Counted from the stretch's first letter, positions 21,789-34,544 are shown. The stretch: 64,000 nt of DNA from Chlorops oryzae (GCA_020466095.1 CM035808.1:43610793-43674792); one strand, 5' to 3'. The notes: generated from the sequence alone by a model not told the origin. Made by a program: numbers and translations.

Positions 21789-22018
21789 GCATAATCAGCT
21801 GTTCTGATTTAATTTGCACGTTCAACAAAAAACAAAACTCAAAGATGGACAAATCAAAGTCTGCGGTATGTATCGGTATCCGGCCGGATAGTAGTGATAT
21901 CCGGTGGGCTTGCCGGATATCTAAAAACCAGCCGGATACGCCGGATACCGGATAGTTACCGGATATCCGGCACATCCCTAATTCAAAGGAATCACGAGCT
22001 CCCTACAAAATCTCTTTG

Positions 22019-22090
22019 TACAGTCGACTCTCGTTAATTCAAAAAATTTTAAGAGCCCCTCGAGTTTCGAATTAACGAGAGTCGACTGTA
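22019..22090. mobile_element. 72-bp palindromic pogo-like MITE
   Basis: Almost perfect hairpin: TACAGTCGACTCTCGTTAAT and the inverse ATTAACGAGAGTCGACTGTA around a short centre. Its ends match those of the surrounding level 1 element, so it is either a tiny relative inserted there or a rearranged end of it. Confidence 0.75.
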
Positions 22091-22722
22091 ATTCGAATAT
22101 AAAGCTTCATCGCCTTTCCGTACGGAAGTTTTGGCTGCTGAAGGACCGCGACTATTTTTGGGGTATATATCTCTCTAAATCCTTTAACAGAGTGATTTTA
22201 GAGTTATAAGCATATCATTTGTGGGTGTGGCAGTGACGGATCATGCCCATTTTTACTAAGGATTCTTCGATTTGATTGGTCCAGCAATTCACAAAAGATC
22301 CGACTACAAAAAGACGGACAAATGGACATTTCTTAATTAACTCAGCTTTGTGTCTGATCAAGAAAATATATATGTAGGTATGTATTTCTATACTTGCGGA
22401 GCTTGGTTCCAGCTGTTACAGGATCCGTAAAAAATTAATATACCCTATTACCATACATTTGAACATATGTATGTAGGTGCTCGCTTAGTGGCATTAGTTT
22501 TTAAAACAAAAAAATGTTTAAATCGATTAGAGATATAGGAAATTCAATTCTATAAATTGAATTGAAAACCTTGGTCAAGAAGACCGGTGCCGTCAAGTGT
22601 TGGGCGAAGCATATACGTATTCGTAAATACATATAAAGAAATTTTTATTGGAACTCGTGATCCCTTTGAATTATAGAGAGGTTCGAATTATCGCAGGTTT
22701 GAATTAACGAGAGTCGACTGTA

Positions 22723-23722
22723 TATAAGAACTCGCCCGACAAGAAAAATTAGTCACAAAAAAGTCACCTTGACTCTTGTGTGACTGAGCTCGTTGCTAAA
22801 AATAGGTCATGCGGACTTAAATTTTAACTTAAAAGTGACCGAAACAGCGCAAAATTGTGTGACAATTTTCTTGTTACTGTGTTAGTCACCCGAAACTCAA
22901 CAGAAACTACTCAGTTACAAACTAGTCACAGAAAACATCTCAGAAACAAGCAGAAATCACACAATTTAAGCGCTCAGTAACGTACTATTTGAAATGTTGC
23001 CACTGATTTTTAATAAATTTTTGTTGCTAAGAATTTGTTGCCACCAAATTTTAAAACTGACAAGAAAAAATCTTTCATATTGAATTGAATAAATAATAAA
23101 TAGACTTTGAGCATCAGTTCAGCTTATTTCCAAAACGAAATTTTACAAACGCTTCCAGTTTTATGGTGAAATAATGCATGCTACCCCTTCAAAAATGACG
23201 CCCCTCAAGAAATATGGTTATTTTATAATTTATGTTATAAATATAATATTTTCAAATCCTTATTTTGGCCTTAGAAATGTAATTTTTTGTATTTTATGAT
23301 AAATGCATACCATACATTATGCGTTTTAAATACACTTTTTTGCTTAAACCTAATTTTGAATCATGTTGAAGAACTTTTTAGTTTTACAAATTATAACCTC
23401 TCATAAAATAATCAATCATATAAAAAAAATGGCAGATTACTTTAAAGTTCTTGAATACGTATTTGAAACCCCATTGTGACCAAACCAGTTGCCAACGGCT
23501 ATTTTCAAACACTATAGAAACCGTTAAGGTTGCATAGGAATGATTCGCAACCTTATAGCTACTGTTCAGTGACTATACTAGTGCGATTGAAGTAGAACTA
23601 CGACTAAATCGGTTACTTACTATTCTCATCGGTTCCACAAAAAAAAGTGCTGCCCATATGAGGCAATCTTCCCTTTTTGGGGGAATTTAGCAATTTAGAA
23701 ATTTAAGACCTTAATAAAAACT
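22723..23722. other. Intergenic, nothing recognised
   Basis: AT-rich, with several short GTCAC/GTGAC motifs at 22740-22960 that look like decayed repeat sequence. No gene is supported. Confidence 0.35.
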
Positions 23723-23730
23723 GTTATCAC

Positions 23731-24270
23731 CAGAGTGAATAAATGCTTGTTTTTGCATACGTCATACTATTTTTGCATATTTTAGTAGTGCGAGCTATTT
23801 TCTTGCCAAAAACTATTTTCTGTGCATATTTCCCATATTTTTGGTTAATAGTACTATTTAAAAGCCTTTTCCTACCTAATTTCCGAAAAAACTCAACACT
23901 GTTGAGTTTTTTTCTGCTATTTTTATTTCTGCTTCATTGCTTTCCTTTGTCAAGGACTCTTCTAAGCGCTGTGTCCAATGCTTGCGTATACGTTCGATCG
24001 CGTATTTACGTTGGAGTGTGTTTTCAAATTTGGCCCCCTTACCATTTCAGACGTTGAACGTTCTTTTTCATTGTATAAAAACCTTTTATGAGAGAAACGC
24101 CAACATTTTTTGTTTGAAAATGTAAAACAACATCTAGTCATATATTTTAATAACTCCGCTGAATAAAAAATAAATTTTAACTGCATATTTTTCGGACTAT
24201 TTTCCATGTTTTTTCGAGCTTTTTATAGCGCTTATTTTCGTGTTTTTTCGGGCTTTTTTTACTCACTCTG
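23731..24270. mobile_element. hAT-like non-autonomous element, 8-bp TSD
   Basis: 540 bp with inverted ends CAGAGTGAATAAA and TTTTTTACTCACTCTG, flanked by the identical octamer GTTATCAC (23723-23730 and 24271-24278). The 8-bp duplication with CAGAG ends indicates hAT. Open frames inside (23743-24057 +, 23962-24207 -) show no transposase motif. Confidence 0.8.
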
Positions 24271-24279
24271 GTTATCACA

Positions 24280-27200
24280 TCAAGGTTTTGTGCAATCGTA
24301 AAAAAATTTAATATTTAATCGCCAAAATTATTCCTTATATTAATATTTGCATTTTTAGATTTTCCCCCGCTTTTGCGAATACTGTTATTATAAAAGTGAT
24401 ATATTCGTTATATCCTTGTAAGAACCCTAGGGTTGAAATTTTCGAAGAATTATCCGTGCCATTGTTATTTTTAAATGCGAAATAAATATTTAAAAGTAGA
24501 AGTTATTCCGTTACTCAAAACCCGAATATTTTGTTGCCCGACTGCGACAGAAGGAGGGTAATGTTTCTCGTGCCAGTAGGTCGCCTCCGATATTTGTGAC
24601 ATGCCATTATGCCAGTCTATGATAACTAGCCATTGTGCTAACCAAAAAATGAATGGTGTGAAGTATATTTTTGTTTGTTTGTTTTGTGCTGGAACATATC
24701 GCACCCCGTCAACTAAAGTGGCATAACTCAAAACTTTGAATCTTTTTCATAAGTCACATGTCTACCTATACAATAAGTAATACTCCATTATTGTTATTGT
24801 AAATAGAAATAAAACACCATTATGTCTTTTTTGCTGCAATGATTTGATCACTTGTTGGCATTGACAAAGAGACTCATTTTGAGTTAGTGCTTTTTTACTA
24901 TTTGAAGTTAGTTAAATTTTATGTTGTGTCCTTTTAATGATTAAATTCGGTTCTTTTTGTTCAACTTTAAATCATCAAAGAGTCATCACCAAAAATAATA
25001 CAGAAATAATTTGGTAAAAAAATTTATCAATAGGAACATTACGCAAAGACAATTATTTTTCTAAAAAGTGTTAAAATCAATTTTCTTCTTCGCAAAAAAG
25101 CGTTTTATTTTACAAACATGTTTTATTAGCTCAAAAACAATTGTTAGTATTTTCTGAAAAATTAGAAATTTTGAGTTGTGTCTCCTTAGTTGCCGGGTTG
25201 CGATATGCAAACAATGGCGCCAAAATTCAGGTAAAAGCTTTGGTGTGCACGAAATAAGTTGGAGTATGCATCATTTTAAACTTTTTACATAATATTATGT
25301 GGACCACACTGATTTTTAAGCACTGAGTAGCTACATGGGTACCAATCAGCTAATTTAAATTGCACTATTGTTGTAGAAGAACCCGCAAAAATTTGTTTTT
25401 CTTGACCCTTTTCTATGATCTCGTTCAAGCGTTGCTTTTTTCGCTTATTTGAATCGAATCCATGTTAAAAAAAATTTTATAGACACGTGTTTGCTGCTAT
25501 GATTCGCCAAATAAACTAACAACATATTATACTATTGGTCACACAAATGTATTAAAGTCAGTATGAAATAACTTGATAGCTATAATACAGACTCACGCAT
25601 GGCTACAATGAGAAGTTTTGTTTTAGTCGCTATAAGAATTGAATGAAACCCTTTTGTGCCTACTCTTACTTGCCACAGAGCAGTTTCTTGAACGCGCTCA
25701 GTAACAAAAATTTGATTCGGTTGCATTGAACTTATTCGAAACTCGACAGTGATTCGCAGTTTCAATCCATATAATTTGTAACCGATAAATATAGTTATGT
25801 GTGACTCCTTAAAAAAGAAGTTACAGAAAACCTTTGTTTTGACATCTCGGCAACTGGATTGGTTTCATGAAACTCCTTTTACGACTATTCAGCAACTGAT
25901 TTTGGTTGCAAAGTATTCTTGTGTTCTGCTTGGGATCTTATCATCCCTGTTATCTCTAACAAATCACCGCCCTTGACTGCCGGCACACGAATGATCTCTC
26001 TACTATGACGTTTTTCGATAGTCATTTTCAAATGTTTATGGAGTGCATTGCTCCATACAAAACTTAACACTTTTCTTTGTGATCATTCAAATCGCCGGTA
26101 TCAAAAATTCGACTGACAATCAAAAAAATAAAAACTTTAATAATATAGTTAATCCCGAATTTTTGTTGCGAAAAAATACCTTCAAACCAGATGGTTGTGT
26201 TAATCCAGTTTGATTAAAGGCTTTCAAAATTTTGCACATGAATAAACGAAAAAACGCGATTTATGTTTTAACTCATCCATTGCCAAAACAAAACTTAACA
26301 AAATACAAAATAAATGAATATATAAAACAAAACTTTGAAATGCAAAATAGAAAATGTCAAAGAGGAATTGTGAAACTTTGGAAGAAAAAAACTTTTACTA
26401 AATTAAAAACTTAACCCATTGGTGTCTACTGGGTCAATACTTCCCAAAAATATTAAAAAAATTATCGTGGAAATAATTATGTACGATCACATATTCGTGG
26501 TGAAATATGTATTGAATTTCTGGGATAGAAGCACCAACTATATTTGGTTAGCACAACTACACTTTGAATTTATTCTCCAAAATCCAGGAACATCTTCAGG
26601 ATTTCTTGATTTTCCTATTTATTAAATCGAATTCCGGCCAGAAACGGCTATAATAAATGGAGGAGAGAAAAAAGATTGCCCTTTATTTTGAAATAAAAAA
26701 TATAAAATCGTATAAGCTTCATACTGCTTTAGCGCTGCCTCATATAACTCTCCTTCTAACCTCTCACTTCTATAGCACTTTTTTCAAATTTATCGAATGT
26801 AAATAAAATTTTAACTGCAGTTCCGGAAAATACTTGATAAATTTAAGCAATCCCTATCTTTGGTTATACTTGGTTCGCTACAGGTCAATTTTAAAACGAT
26901 CTCGAAAAGTGTGGCCGAGAATTAAGTTGCGCGCTTGCTTTTGGCTATATCTTGAAAACCGTTCAATATTTATTTTTCCTGATTGTAATAATGTTTTAGT
27001 CCAAGATATGGAGAAATTATATATGGTAATAATAGGCCCGAAAGAATTCCATCTAGTAGATAAAAATCTAAAAGAAAAATTATTTTTTTTGTAATTCTTT
27101 TTTTTTACCATTTCTTGCCCATATCTCCCAAACCGATAACAATTTTACGAAATTCTTTCCACTGAAAAGAAGAGGGTTCGTCGTTCTCTTTTTGGCACTG

Positions 27201-27693
27201 CAAAGTTGAAAATTTTTACCCGAAATCAGTACAAAAAAGTAATAATTATCCTTTAAATATACTCCAAATTTTTCATCACCTTTCCCCTCTATGGAACTTT
27301 ACTAATTTTAAGCTGGAATGCGAAGAATTCAAACTATTACTTATTTATTAAAAATTTGTACGAAATCCATCAATAGGTCAAAGGGTATTTAAGAGTATTG
27401 TGCTTAAACCTCCCGTCTAAGAGCTTTATTTATAGCACTAGCCAGGAGTATAAATAACAGGCAATAAGAGATTACTCAGTGTATTCTTTTAAGTTAATTT
27501 TTTTATTGAAAACAAAACAAAATTTTGGGAAATTTAAGGACATTTTTTAAGAGAATATACATTTACAAAAATTTCAAAAATTCTTAGACTTTCTTTTAAC
27601 ATAAAGGAGGACTGCGAACTATTTACATTATGTACAAGATTAGGATAAGCTTTCCACCCAATTAAACAATTTTAAACCACCCAAAAACCACAT
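24280..27693. other. Long AT-rich intergenic stretch
   Basis: No gene is supported over about 3.4 kb. The segment 24560-24645 repeats a block from 3131-3240 (CAGTAGGTCGCC, ATATTTGTGACATGCCA). The last part, about 27500-27693, is the likely 3' UTR of the glycine-rich gene, with a poly-A signal on the minus strand at 27502-27507 (AATAAA). Confidence 0.4.
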
Positions 27694-28340
27694 TTAGGCC
27701 CAGCCGCCAGAAGGTTGCCAGCCACCTCCTCCGCCACCTCCTCCTCCTCCTGAGGACCAGCCTCCACCGCCACCGCCACCGCCTCCTCCTCCACTTCCGC
27801 CTCCTAACTTAATGATTTTAATAATTTTTGTGGAGCTTCCTCCGCCACCACCTCCCCCACCAGATGACCAGCCGCCACCACCACTGCCGCCTCCGCCTGA
27901 AGACCAACCGCCCCCTCCGCCTCCCCCACCAGAAGACCAACCACCGCCTCCTCCACCGCTGCCTCCACCTCCGCCTCCGCCTAAGCTTATAACTTTAATA
28001 ATTTTGATATCGCCACCACCTCCGCCGCCGCCGCCGCCACCACCACCGGACCAGCCGCCACCTCCACCTCCCCCACCAGATGACCAGTCTCCGCCTCCAC
28101 CGCCGCCTCCGCCTGAGGACCAACCGCCACCATCGCCACCACCTCCAGCATCCTCAGTTATAACTTTAATAATTTGAACGCTTGAACCGCCGCCTCCTCC
28201 ACCACCACCACCACCACCACCACCGAGGACCATCCTCCACCGCCGCCACCACCTCCCGATGACCAGCCACCACCACTGCCCCCGGCACTAGGCTTTCCAG
28301 TAACGCTAGCAACGCTAACGATAAGTAAGCATACGAATGC
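27694..28340 (-). CDS. Secreted glycine-rich protein with IIKVI motifs; one frameshift
   Basis: Exon 2 begins at 28340 after an acceptor (TTTCAG) and reads AFVCLLIVSVASVTGKPSAG, the hydrophobic core and cleavage region of a signal peptide. Blocks of Gly-rich text with WSSGGGGGGG alternate with short charged-hydrophobic motifs: SSVQIIKVI, DIKIIKVI and STKIIKIIKL. The protein ends SGGWA-stop at 27694. This layout is typical of secreted structural (cuticle or eggshell-like) glycine-rich fly proteins; the exact role is unknown. A very short first coding exon is expected upstream but was not located. Near 28228 one base is missing relative to the other TGGTCCTCAGG copies, shifting the frame inside the first Gly block. 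The rest of the gene is open, so an assembly or sequencing indel is likely. Confidence 0.75.
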
Positions 28341-28379
28341 CTGAAACGAATGAGAAAAAAATTATGGTTCATTAGATCC

Positions 28380-30842
28380 TCTTGTCAACGTTCTCGCAGG
28401 GAGGATATTTAGGTCCTATCAGAAATCAATATTCAGTTGCTTTGTGACATCATTTTTACAAAAATGGTGAGGAGGTTGTTTTAACCCTGACTCATCTCTT
28501 TAAGAGGAGTAGAACTCAACTCATTTGAACTATAGCCAACTTAAGGAGTTTTGGTTTTATTTAAAGGAAATTTTCTGATCACATTTCGGTACAATCCCTT
28601 GTGATCAATCATTAGTCTAACATAATCTTGAGACCCTATAACCGTAACACTTCTCTTTAATCGACCAACGATCATCCATTATTCTGACCATTTAGTTTGT
28701 TTAACACCGAACTTGAATGGTTTCCTGAGATTATTTTCACAGCGATTAAGCCAACTTAAAAGGACTTATAAAGGCTCCTCCTACTTCCGTGAGACATCCC
28801 AAAAAACTATAGAGCACTCCTAAATGAACCAGAAGGATACAATTTTACACTGGCCAGTTGACTTTTTCAGACAACTTTCTTTCAACCATGCACCAAAAAT
28901 ATTTAATCCCAGCGACGTGTTCAAATGGACGACTTATCCTTTAGACTTTGGCTCAAAAAATAAGACGAGGAAATTTGTTCTCTGGGTATGGACGGCATTC
29001 ATCGTAAGGAAAAGAGCTATCTATCACACCTCAACGTTATCCTTTTGAAGGGACTTTTGTGACCAATGCATGTAGTTTATAAAAGGTATTCTGGCGCAGC
29101 CATTTCTGGAAATATTCAACACATCCAAGCATATTGAACCAATTCTAATCAACTGTGCTTTTGATTGTAAATGATTATATATGTTTACAAGTGTTGAATA
29201 TTTTCAGGAATTTTCTGGGCAGGAAAACCAGGCATAAGAGCTTCAATTTCAATGCATTTTGCGCTATCCTCGCGAAGATCAACACAGTTTTCTTTGGTGT
29301 TTTCATTCTTTGTCTTTCTTCTTTTTTCCAAAAAGGATTAAATTCAATTCTTCGAATCTCAAAACTTCCATCACTTAATCGATGAATTTTCCAACAACAG
29401 TTCGTTCATCGATTCACTTATTTTTTCCACATACTTTCATGATTGCCGCCTTTGCAGATTTTCACTTTCCAATGGGTTTATTGCAAATTTTTCAAACGAA
29501 ACGTGCTATCTTAGCTTGTGAACTGCCACCCGATGCGCATGCGCCAATTCTTTTATACTTCCATCCTCTACTTGCTGTTCACTTTGGCAACATTTGCACC
29601 ATGACTCGTAAATACTTGTCGTACGTCTATGCAGCAATTGCAGCAAATTCAACAAAATCACAATAACAACAACAAAAATTTGTAAGAAAAAACGCAGAGA
29701 CGAGGAGACTCGAAGCCGCGACGACGAGAGAAAAAAGTCAACTGTAATCGACGCGACCAACAGCAACCGCAGCCGGAAAAGTCATTTTCTTACAGAGAAA
29801 TGTACACTAACATACTGAACCTGTAGACACAGTATTTCGCTCATACCCACGCCACTGAATCGCTCGCTATCCGCCCCAGCGCCCCACTGCCACACAGCCA
29901 CGTCCCACCAACCGCCCGCCCGCCCGTTTAAATGGTCCCCACAATTTTCGGCTGGTGATCCAGCCAAAAGATGATTCGGTTAAATGCAAGCGGAGACTGT
30001 GTCTCTGCGCCATGCCATTCGATGACTCGTTGCATCATTATGCGATAATCATTGAAGACCCAAAGGGGAGTTCGCGTTATTAACCATTACACCGCCATCC
30101 ATTTGAGGCGTTATTTTTGTAAACCAAGTTTCCTTTTAAGTACAGCAGAAGAAAAAAAAAAACAAACACCAAGAAGAAGGGGAAAAAAGGAAAATGAAAG
30201 TGGATATGACAAGAGTTTCTGAAGAGATCTCTTTAGCTTAAATCGTGCGGCTTACTAACTTAAATTTTCCCCCAATTTTCCAACTCATTCGATTTTTCCA
30301 TTTTCCCAATTTCCATTGCATAAGTTTACAGGAAACCTCTATGCCTCTTCAGGAGTACGTTTTTCGATTTTGAAAATTTTTCATGGATGTTAATGCATAA
30401 AGATTTGGATGTGATTTGGGTTTGATTTGTGGATAACATTAGGAAGCAATTACCATTTTTTTTTTTGTCATAGAATTCGTTACAAAATTTATGGTAATTT
30501 TTATAAAGATAGTTATCATTTCTTGGGCTTAGCAAGCTACCAAAATCTTTAAGTAATTTCATTAAATAAAATTCAACATTCAAATGAAGCAAATGAAGTA
30601 CAGTCAAACCTTTATAGATTAGTTGAATTTCTAGGTATTGGAAAATAAGTACATTACCTAGAAAAGTGCTGTAAATGAGTGCTTAACACAGCAAATGCGA
30701 ACAAGACACACTGAAAAAAGTGAATGATTTCCTCCGAAAAAAAGAACAAAAAAAGTTTATTCGCCTGTAATAAAAACTTTAAAGCCTGTTGGAGGAAATG
30801 AAACTCTCGAATCTTTTAATTCAAAAGAAAATCTGAATGATC
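28380..30842. other. Intergenic; GC-richer block at 29650-30060
   Basis: No gene is supported. The third palindromic MITE is at 29103-29211. From about 29650 to 30060 the DNA becomes CAA-, GC- and CpG-richer than its surroundings (for example CCGCCCGCCCGCCCG near 29910), which looks like a promoter or 5' UTR of an unrecognised gene. Neither strand gave a convincing coding frame. Confidence 0.4.
29103..29211. mobile_element. Palindromic MITE, copy 3 of 3
   Basis: About 109 bp with inverted ends TTCTGGAAATATTCAACACA and GTGTTGAATATTTTCAGGAA and the centre GTGCTTTTGATT. Same family as 5114-5223 and 12565-12660. Confidence 0.75.
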
Positions 30843-30846
30843 TTAA

Positions 30847-31587
30847 GGGGGTCTTCTCATTGCGCAACTTTTTTTTTCGACTTTTTTTTTTTTGCATTTA
30901 TTTATAGCTTGGGTAGTTGTGAATATGCCCCTAAAAGGATTTTTTGAAATTCGAAATAGTTTAGAGGATATAGCCTTCTTTGTCGAGCAAGATCTGCGCT
31001 AAAACGAGTAATTTTTGCGTTGCTTCAAACTTTAAACGCGTTTATCTCGAAACCACGTTTTTCGAACTGGCGGCCATGATATCTCCAGTTCAACTGAACC
31101 GATTTTCATGAAACAAAGTGGAATCGACGCAGAATTGTCACCATTCTCGGGTGAACCTCGACCATAATTTTAAAAAATTTTTTACTATTTTTTTTTTTAC
31201 ACTAAACTACAAAAAAAAAAAAGCCCGAAATTGAAATTTTTTTTTGAATGGCCGCCATTTTGTCAAAAAAAATCACAAAATTAAGCTTGAGGTTCACCCG
31301 AGAATTACATCTATACTGATTATAACCCCGTTTTTTTTTTCCATTTCGGACGCTCCGGAGACCCGGAATCGTGGCCGCCGTGACGGCACCTTTTTTTTCA
31401 CCACCAACTTTGAAGTCTCATTACTTTTTGAACAGCCCACGTATCGAGGCAAAAAAAAATTTGTTTATTTACTTTGAACCTTTTGTAATACAATAAATAA
31501 AAAAAGTTTTCAATTATTCTTTGCGTTTTCAAATAAGAATTTTTTTAAAAAGGGTCCAAAAAACGGGTTTTCAATGAGAAGACCCCC
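30847..31587. mobile_element. TTAA-flanked non-autonomous element
   Basis: 741 bp with perfect inverted ends GGGGGTCTTCTCATTG and CAATGAGAAGACCCCC, flanked by TTAA on both sides (30843-30846 and 31588-31591). A TTAA target is the piggyBac signature, though the ends do not start with the usual CCC. Poly-T and poly-A runs and GGTTCACCCGAGAAT-type inverted motifs occur inside. No coding capacity was recognised. Confidence 0.75.
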
Positions 31588-31591
31588 TTAA

Positions 31592-33585
31592 AATGTAACA
31601 GAAATCAATAAAGTTCCACTTAATGACCCATTTGATAGGCAACAAACCACCAAAGGGGGAGAATTAAGATTTTACAGGCCATTTATTTTGAACGAATAAA
31701 CCACTTAGGAATTGAGGACTTTTAAATTCAAAATTTATCTATTAAGTTCAAAAGAAATTGGGAATCGAAAAAGAGAATGAACCCACTTTTATCCCAGCCG
31801 GCAAAAGCTTTTTTTTCAAGGTTCAAAAAAAATATCCTGGTAACTAAGAGGGGGTTCCTTTTTGACCCTGAAAAACCCTTATTTATTTCCGGAAAAAATA
31901 ATTTTCTTCTGTAAAAAAGGGGGTTTTTAAAACCGGGGTTTAATTAACCCGGGGAATTTTCCGGTTAAGCTCCTTTTTGTCTTTAAACTCTGTTAGTGTT
32001 TGATTATCAAAAAGTATAACGGCCGAAATTTTGTAAGGTTCCTTTTTAATTTTATAACCTAGGTAATAGTTTTTTTTAAAATTTGGGCCAAATTCTAAAT
32101 TTTCACCTCAAATATATTTTGATAATCGAACGTTAATATACATTAAAAGCTATAATTTTTTATTAACTGTTAAAATGATCGCAATAAATGAATGTCCATC
32201 GCACTAGATGCAGTTCCTACTAAAAGCTGGAAAAATAAAATTGATGATTCGTTTTTTTAGACTTTTAAAGCTGGATTCAGCAAAAAGAATTCCAGTTTAA
32301 GTATTTTTAAAAAAATCGTTAGTAGTTGTAACTTCAAGGATTATAACCGATTTGTAAGCAATATCCGAATTTTGTTTTAGATTCGTTTCATTGTTCAATT
32401 ATTCAAAATGAGCCAAAGTCGAAATTTTCTAAAATAGTTTTTTAGTCGACTCATGTTTACATTTTGTTTGCAAAAGTAAACATTAAAAAAAACCAAATTT
32501 TGGTTTAAATTTAAGGGGAAACTGTAGTTCATGTATGTCAATTTAATTAAAATAAAAAAATAGAGAATAAATCTAAGATTGACCTGCACTTTACAAAACA
32601 CTTTTTTCTTGGTACGTTGACAGTGGAGTCTTACAAATAAGAAAAGTTGTGGTCGAAATTTTCAAGCTTGGTGAGGCGAACTGCAATGCCAGAATGAGCC
32701 AGAAGGTTTGCATATTTGTGAAAACAATGAAGCAGAGAGTTAAGTATTCTAGAGCTGTCATACGGCAAAATTAATATACTTTGTCAATTCTGAAAAAATT
32801 CGATAGCTCATTTATAGAGAGTTGGTCATAAATAACCCTGAATATCGATGTTCGCCAAGCTCATTTGTCTGAGTTGTTGCTTTTTATTCTATATCAGGAC
32901 CTGACGCAATGATTAAACCAATCGTGTGAAACAGTAATGAAATCCTATGGCGAATTTTGTAAACATCGCTTCAAGAGGCTGACTGTTGTGTCTCATATTT
33001 TTGTGCTAATAAACAGCATTTAATAAGAATATATACAAATAAATGGCAATCATTCAAAAGATTTTACCTAGAATTGTTTCGATTTTCGTGGAGTCTTCAA
33101 TAAACTCTCAATTTATCAACTTGAGTGGACGTACAGCAATATTAAATTAGGTTTTCATGTTTTGGGTCACAACAAAACTCTGTCAAACTTCCTCTAACCC
33201 TAGACCTCCAAAATTTTTTTTGGAATTAATGGTCTTATACATTTTTCGATTTTTAATATACCACTGTATGTATGCAATTTCTAATGTATTTATAAAAAAC
33301 CTGCATGTACAAATTGTCATATGGTCTAATGCACAATCCTGGCCAATTTAGGCACACGAGATGATGGAGACGCTTTCTCTGGCTACGTCCCTGCTACCAC
33401 TGTATTCATATCTGACTCCTATTTCCATCTACACAATAGCCATGTATACCATGTATGACACTGTTGCCAGTTTAAGGTAATCTTACCTAAATACTGGGGT
33501 AACTTGAGGGATTAAAGTCGTTTGGGTAATTTTAGGGAACAAAATTTTTGTTTTTTGAAAATTTTTAAATCAAATTCATGTGGAT
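31592..33585. other. AT-rich intergenic, nothing recognised
   Basis: Long AT-rich stretch with many homopolymers and no supported gene. Short open frames have no protein-like features. Confidence 0.35.
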
Positions 33586-33589
33586 TTTT

Positions 33590-33832
33590 GCCCATATCTT
33601 AAGTCACTCGGGCAAGAGTGATAAAGGATCCCCTCAGAAACATACGATAATATGCCAAATTACGATGCGAGAGGTTCTGGGCTCAACTTCCAGCTCGCGC
33701 GTGGATGTTAGTCGTGTCGTTTTTTCTGTTTTTCCCAATTATTCGTGGTATCACAACGGGCCCATGTTAGGCCTAAGTGTGTCACCCTTGCTGACAGCCA
33801 CACTAACCGACAAACCAACAAACCACTAATTT
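33590..33832 (+). mobile_element. tRNA-derived SINE copy
   Basis: Contains a B-box-like GGCTCAACTTCC, then CGCGTGGATGTTAGTCGTGT, CGTGGTATCACAAC and CAGCCACACTAACC, collinear with the copies at 9827-11850 (split) and 52608-52790. The A-box end is weak, so the 5' boundary is approximate. Confidence 0.65.
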
Positions 33833-34544
33833 GACATTCATTTCGAAACGGAGTCTTGAATCCTCGTATTTTCTATAGATTTGAGACTCGTTTCGGACTT
33901 ATAAATCTAAGAATTCCGAATAAGTTTTCGAGAAAGGAATCTCCTCACATCTGGAGAATAATTTAATTAATATTTTCTTTGCATAGAAACACCATTATTG
34001 AGACGTTTTTTTGTAATTCCATGGATGAGTTTCGATTCTTATTCCCAGCGGCACAATTTATAAAAGGCATTGGAAAAACTTTTCACTTTGCTTAGACAAT
34101 TTACTGAGTGATTTTTCCATACATAAGTGTTTAAAGCTTTACACCTTTGCGAATACCCATTAACACGCATTTTTTCTTGTTCGCACCTCACAACCCATTG
34201 CGGAAGAGTATTTCTGGATTTTAAAAAAATGACGACTTCAAAGGCGCTGCTAAATATGAATAAAAATAACTGTATATATAACGCTTTAATTATAATGAAT
34301 GCCAGCAAGTTTCCCTCTAACCCATCGACATGACTTTCCTCTCCTCGGTCATAAAACAAAAAAGCTTCAAAGATATTGGAAAATTAGCTGTAAGCGTTCG
34401 ATTCAGTTCGGCTCGGATCGGTTCGGTTCGGTTCAGGGAAAAATAATCAATATTTTGATTTTCACGTTGTTGTGTGACCACCTTTTTCCCATAAGCTATA
34501 AGAATACCTAGTGCTTTAGTTGCTCCGATTTTCTTGAAGCTTTT

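Larger units (their letters stand above)
20732..21980. mobile_element. Nest level 2: hAT-like element, 8-bp TSD
   Basis: Ends TAGGGATGTGCCGG and its inverse CCGGCACATCCCTA, flanked by the identical octamer ATTCAAAG (20724-20731 and 21981-21988). The 8-bp duplication and TAGGG-type ends are hAT hallmarks. GGATATCCGG palindromes fill the subterminal regions. It carries no transposase and is itself interrupted at 20929-21788. Confidence 0.85.
20673..22722. mobile_element. Nest level 1: pogo-like element, interrupted
   Basis: Outer inverted ends are about 55 bp: TACATACGAATCTCGTTAAT on the left and ATTAACGAGAGTCGACTGTA on the right, continuing through GCGATAATTCGAACCTCTCT. The CAGTCGACTCTCGTTAATTC-type end and TA target fit pogo/mariner-like MITEs. 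It is interrupted by a hAT-like element at 20732-21980 and a small palindromic MITE at 22019-22090. Confidence 0.75.

Noticed and set aside
23743..24057. Membrane-protein-like frame (104 residues)
   Set aside because: Lies inside a hAT-like element; hydrophobicity arises from T-rich DNA, with no family or splice support.
27812..28177. Proline-rich plus-strand frame (PPPPP runs)
   Set aside because: Antisense shadow of the glycine-rich secreted protein gene.
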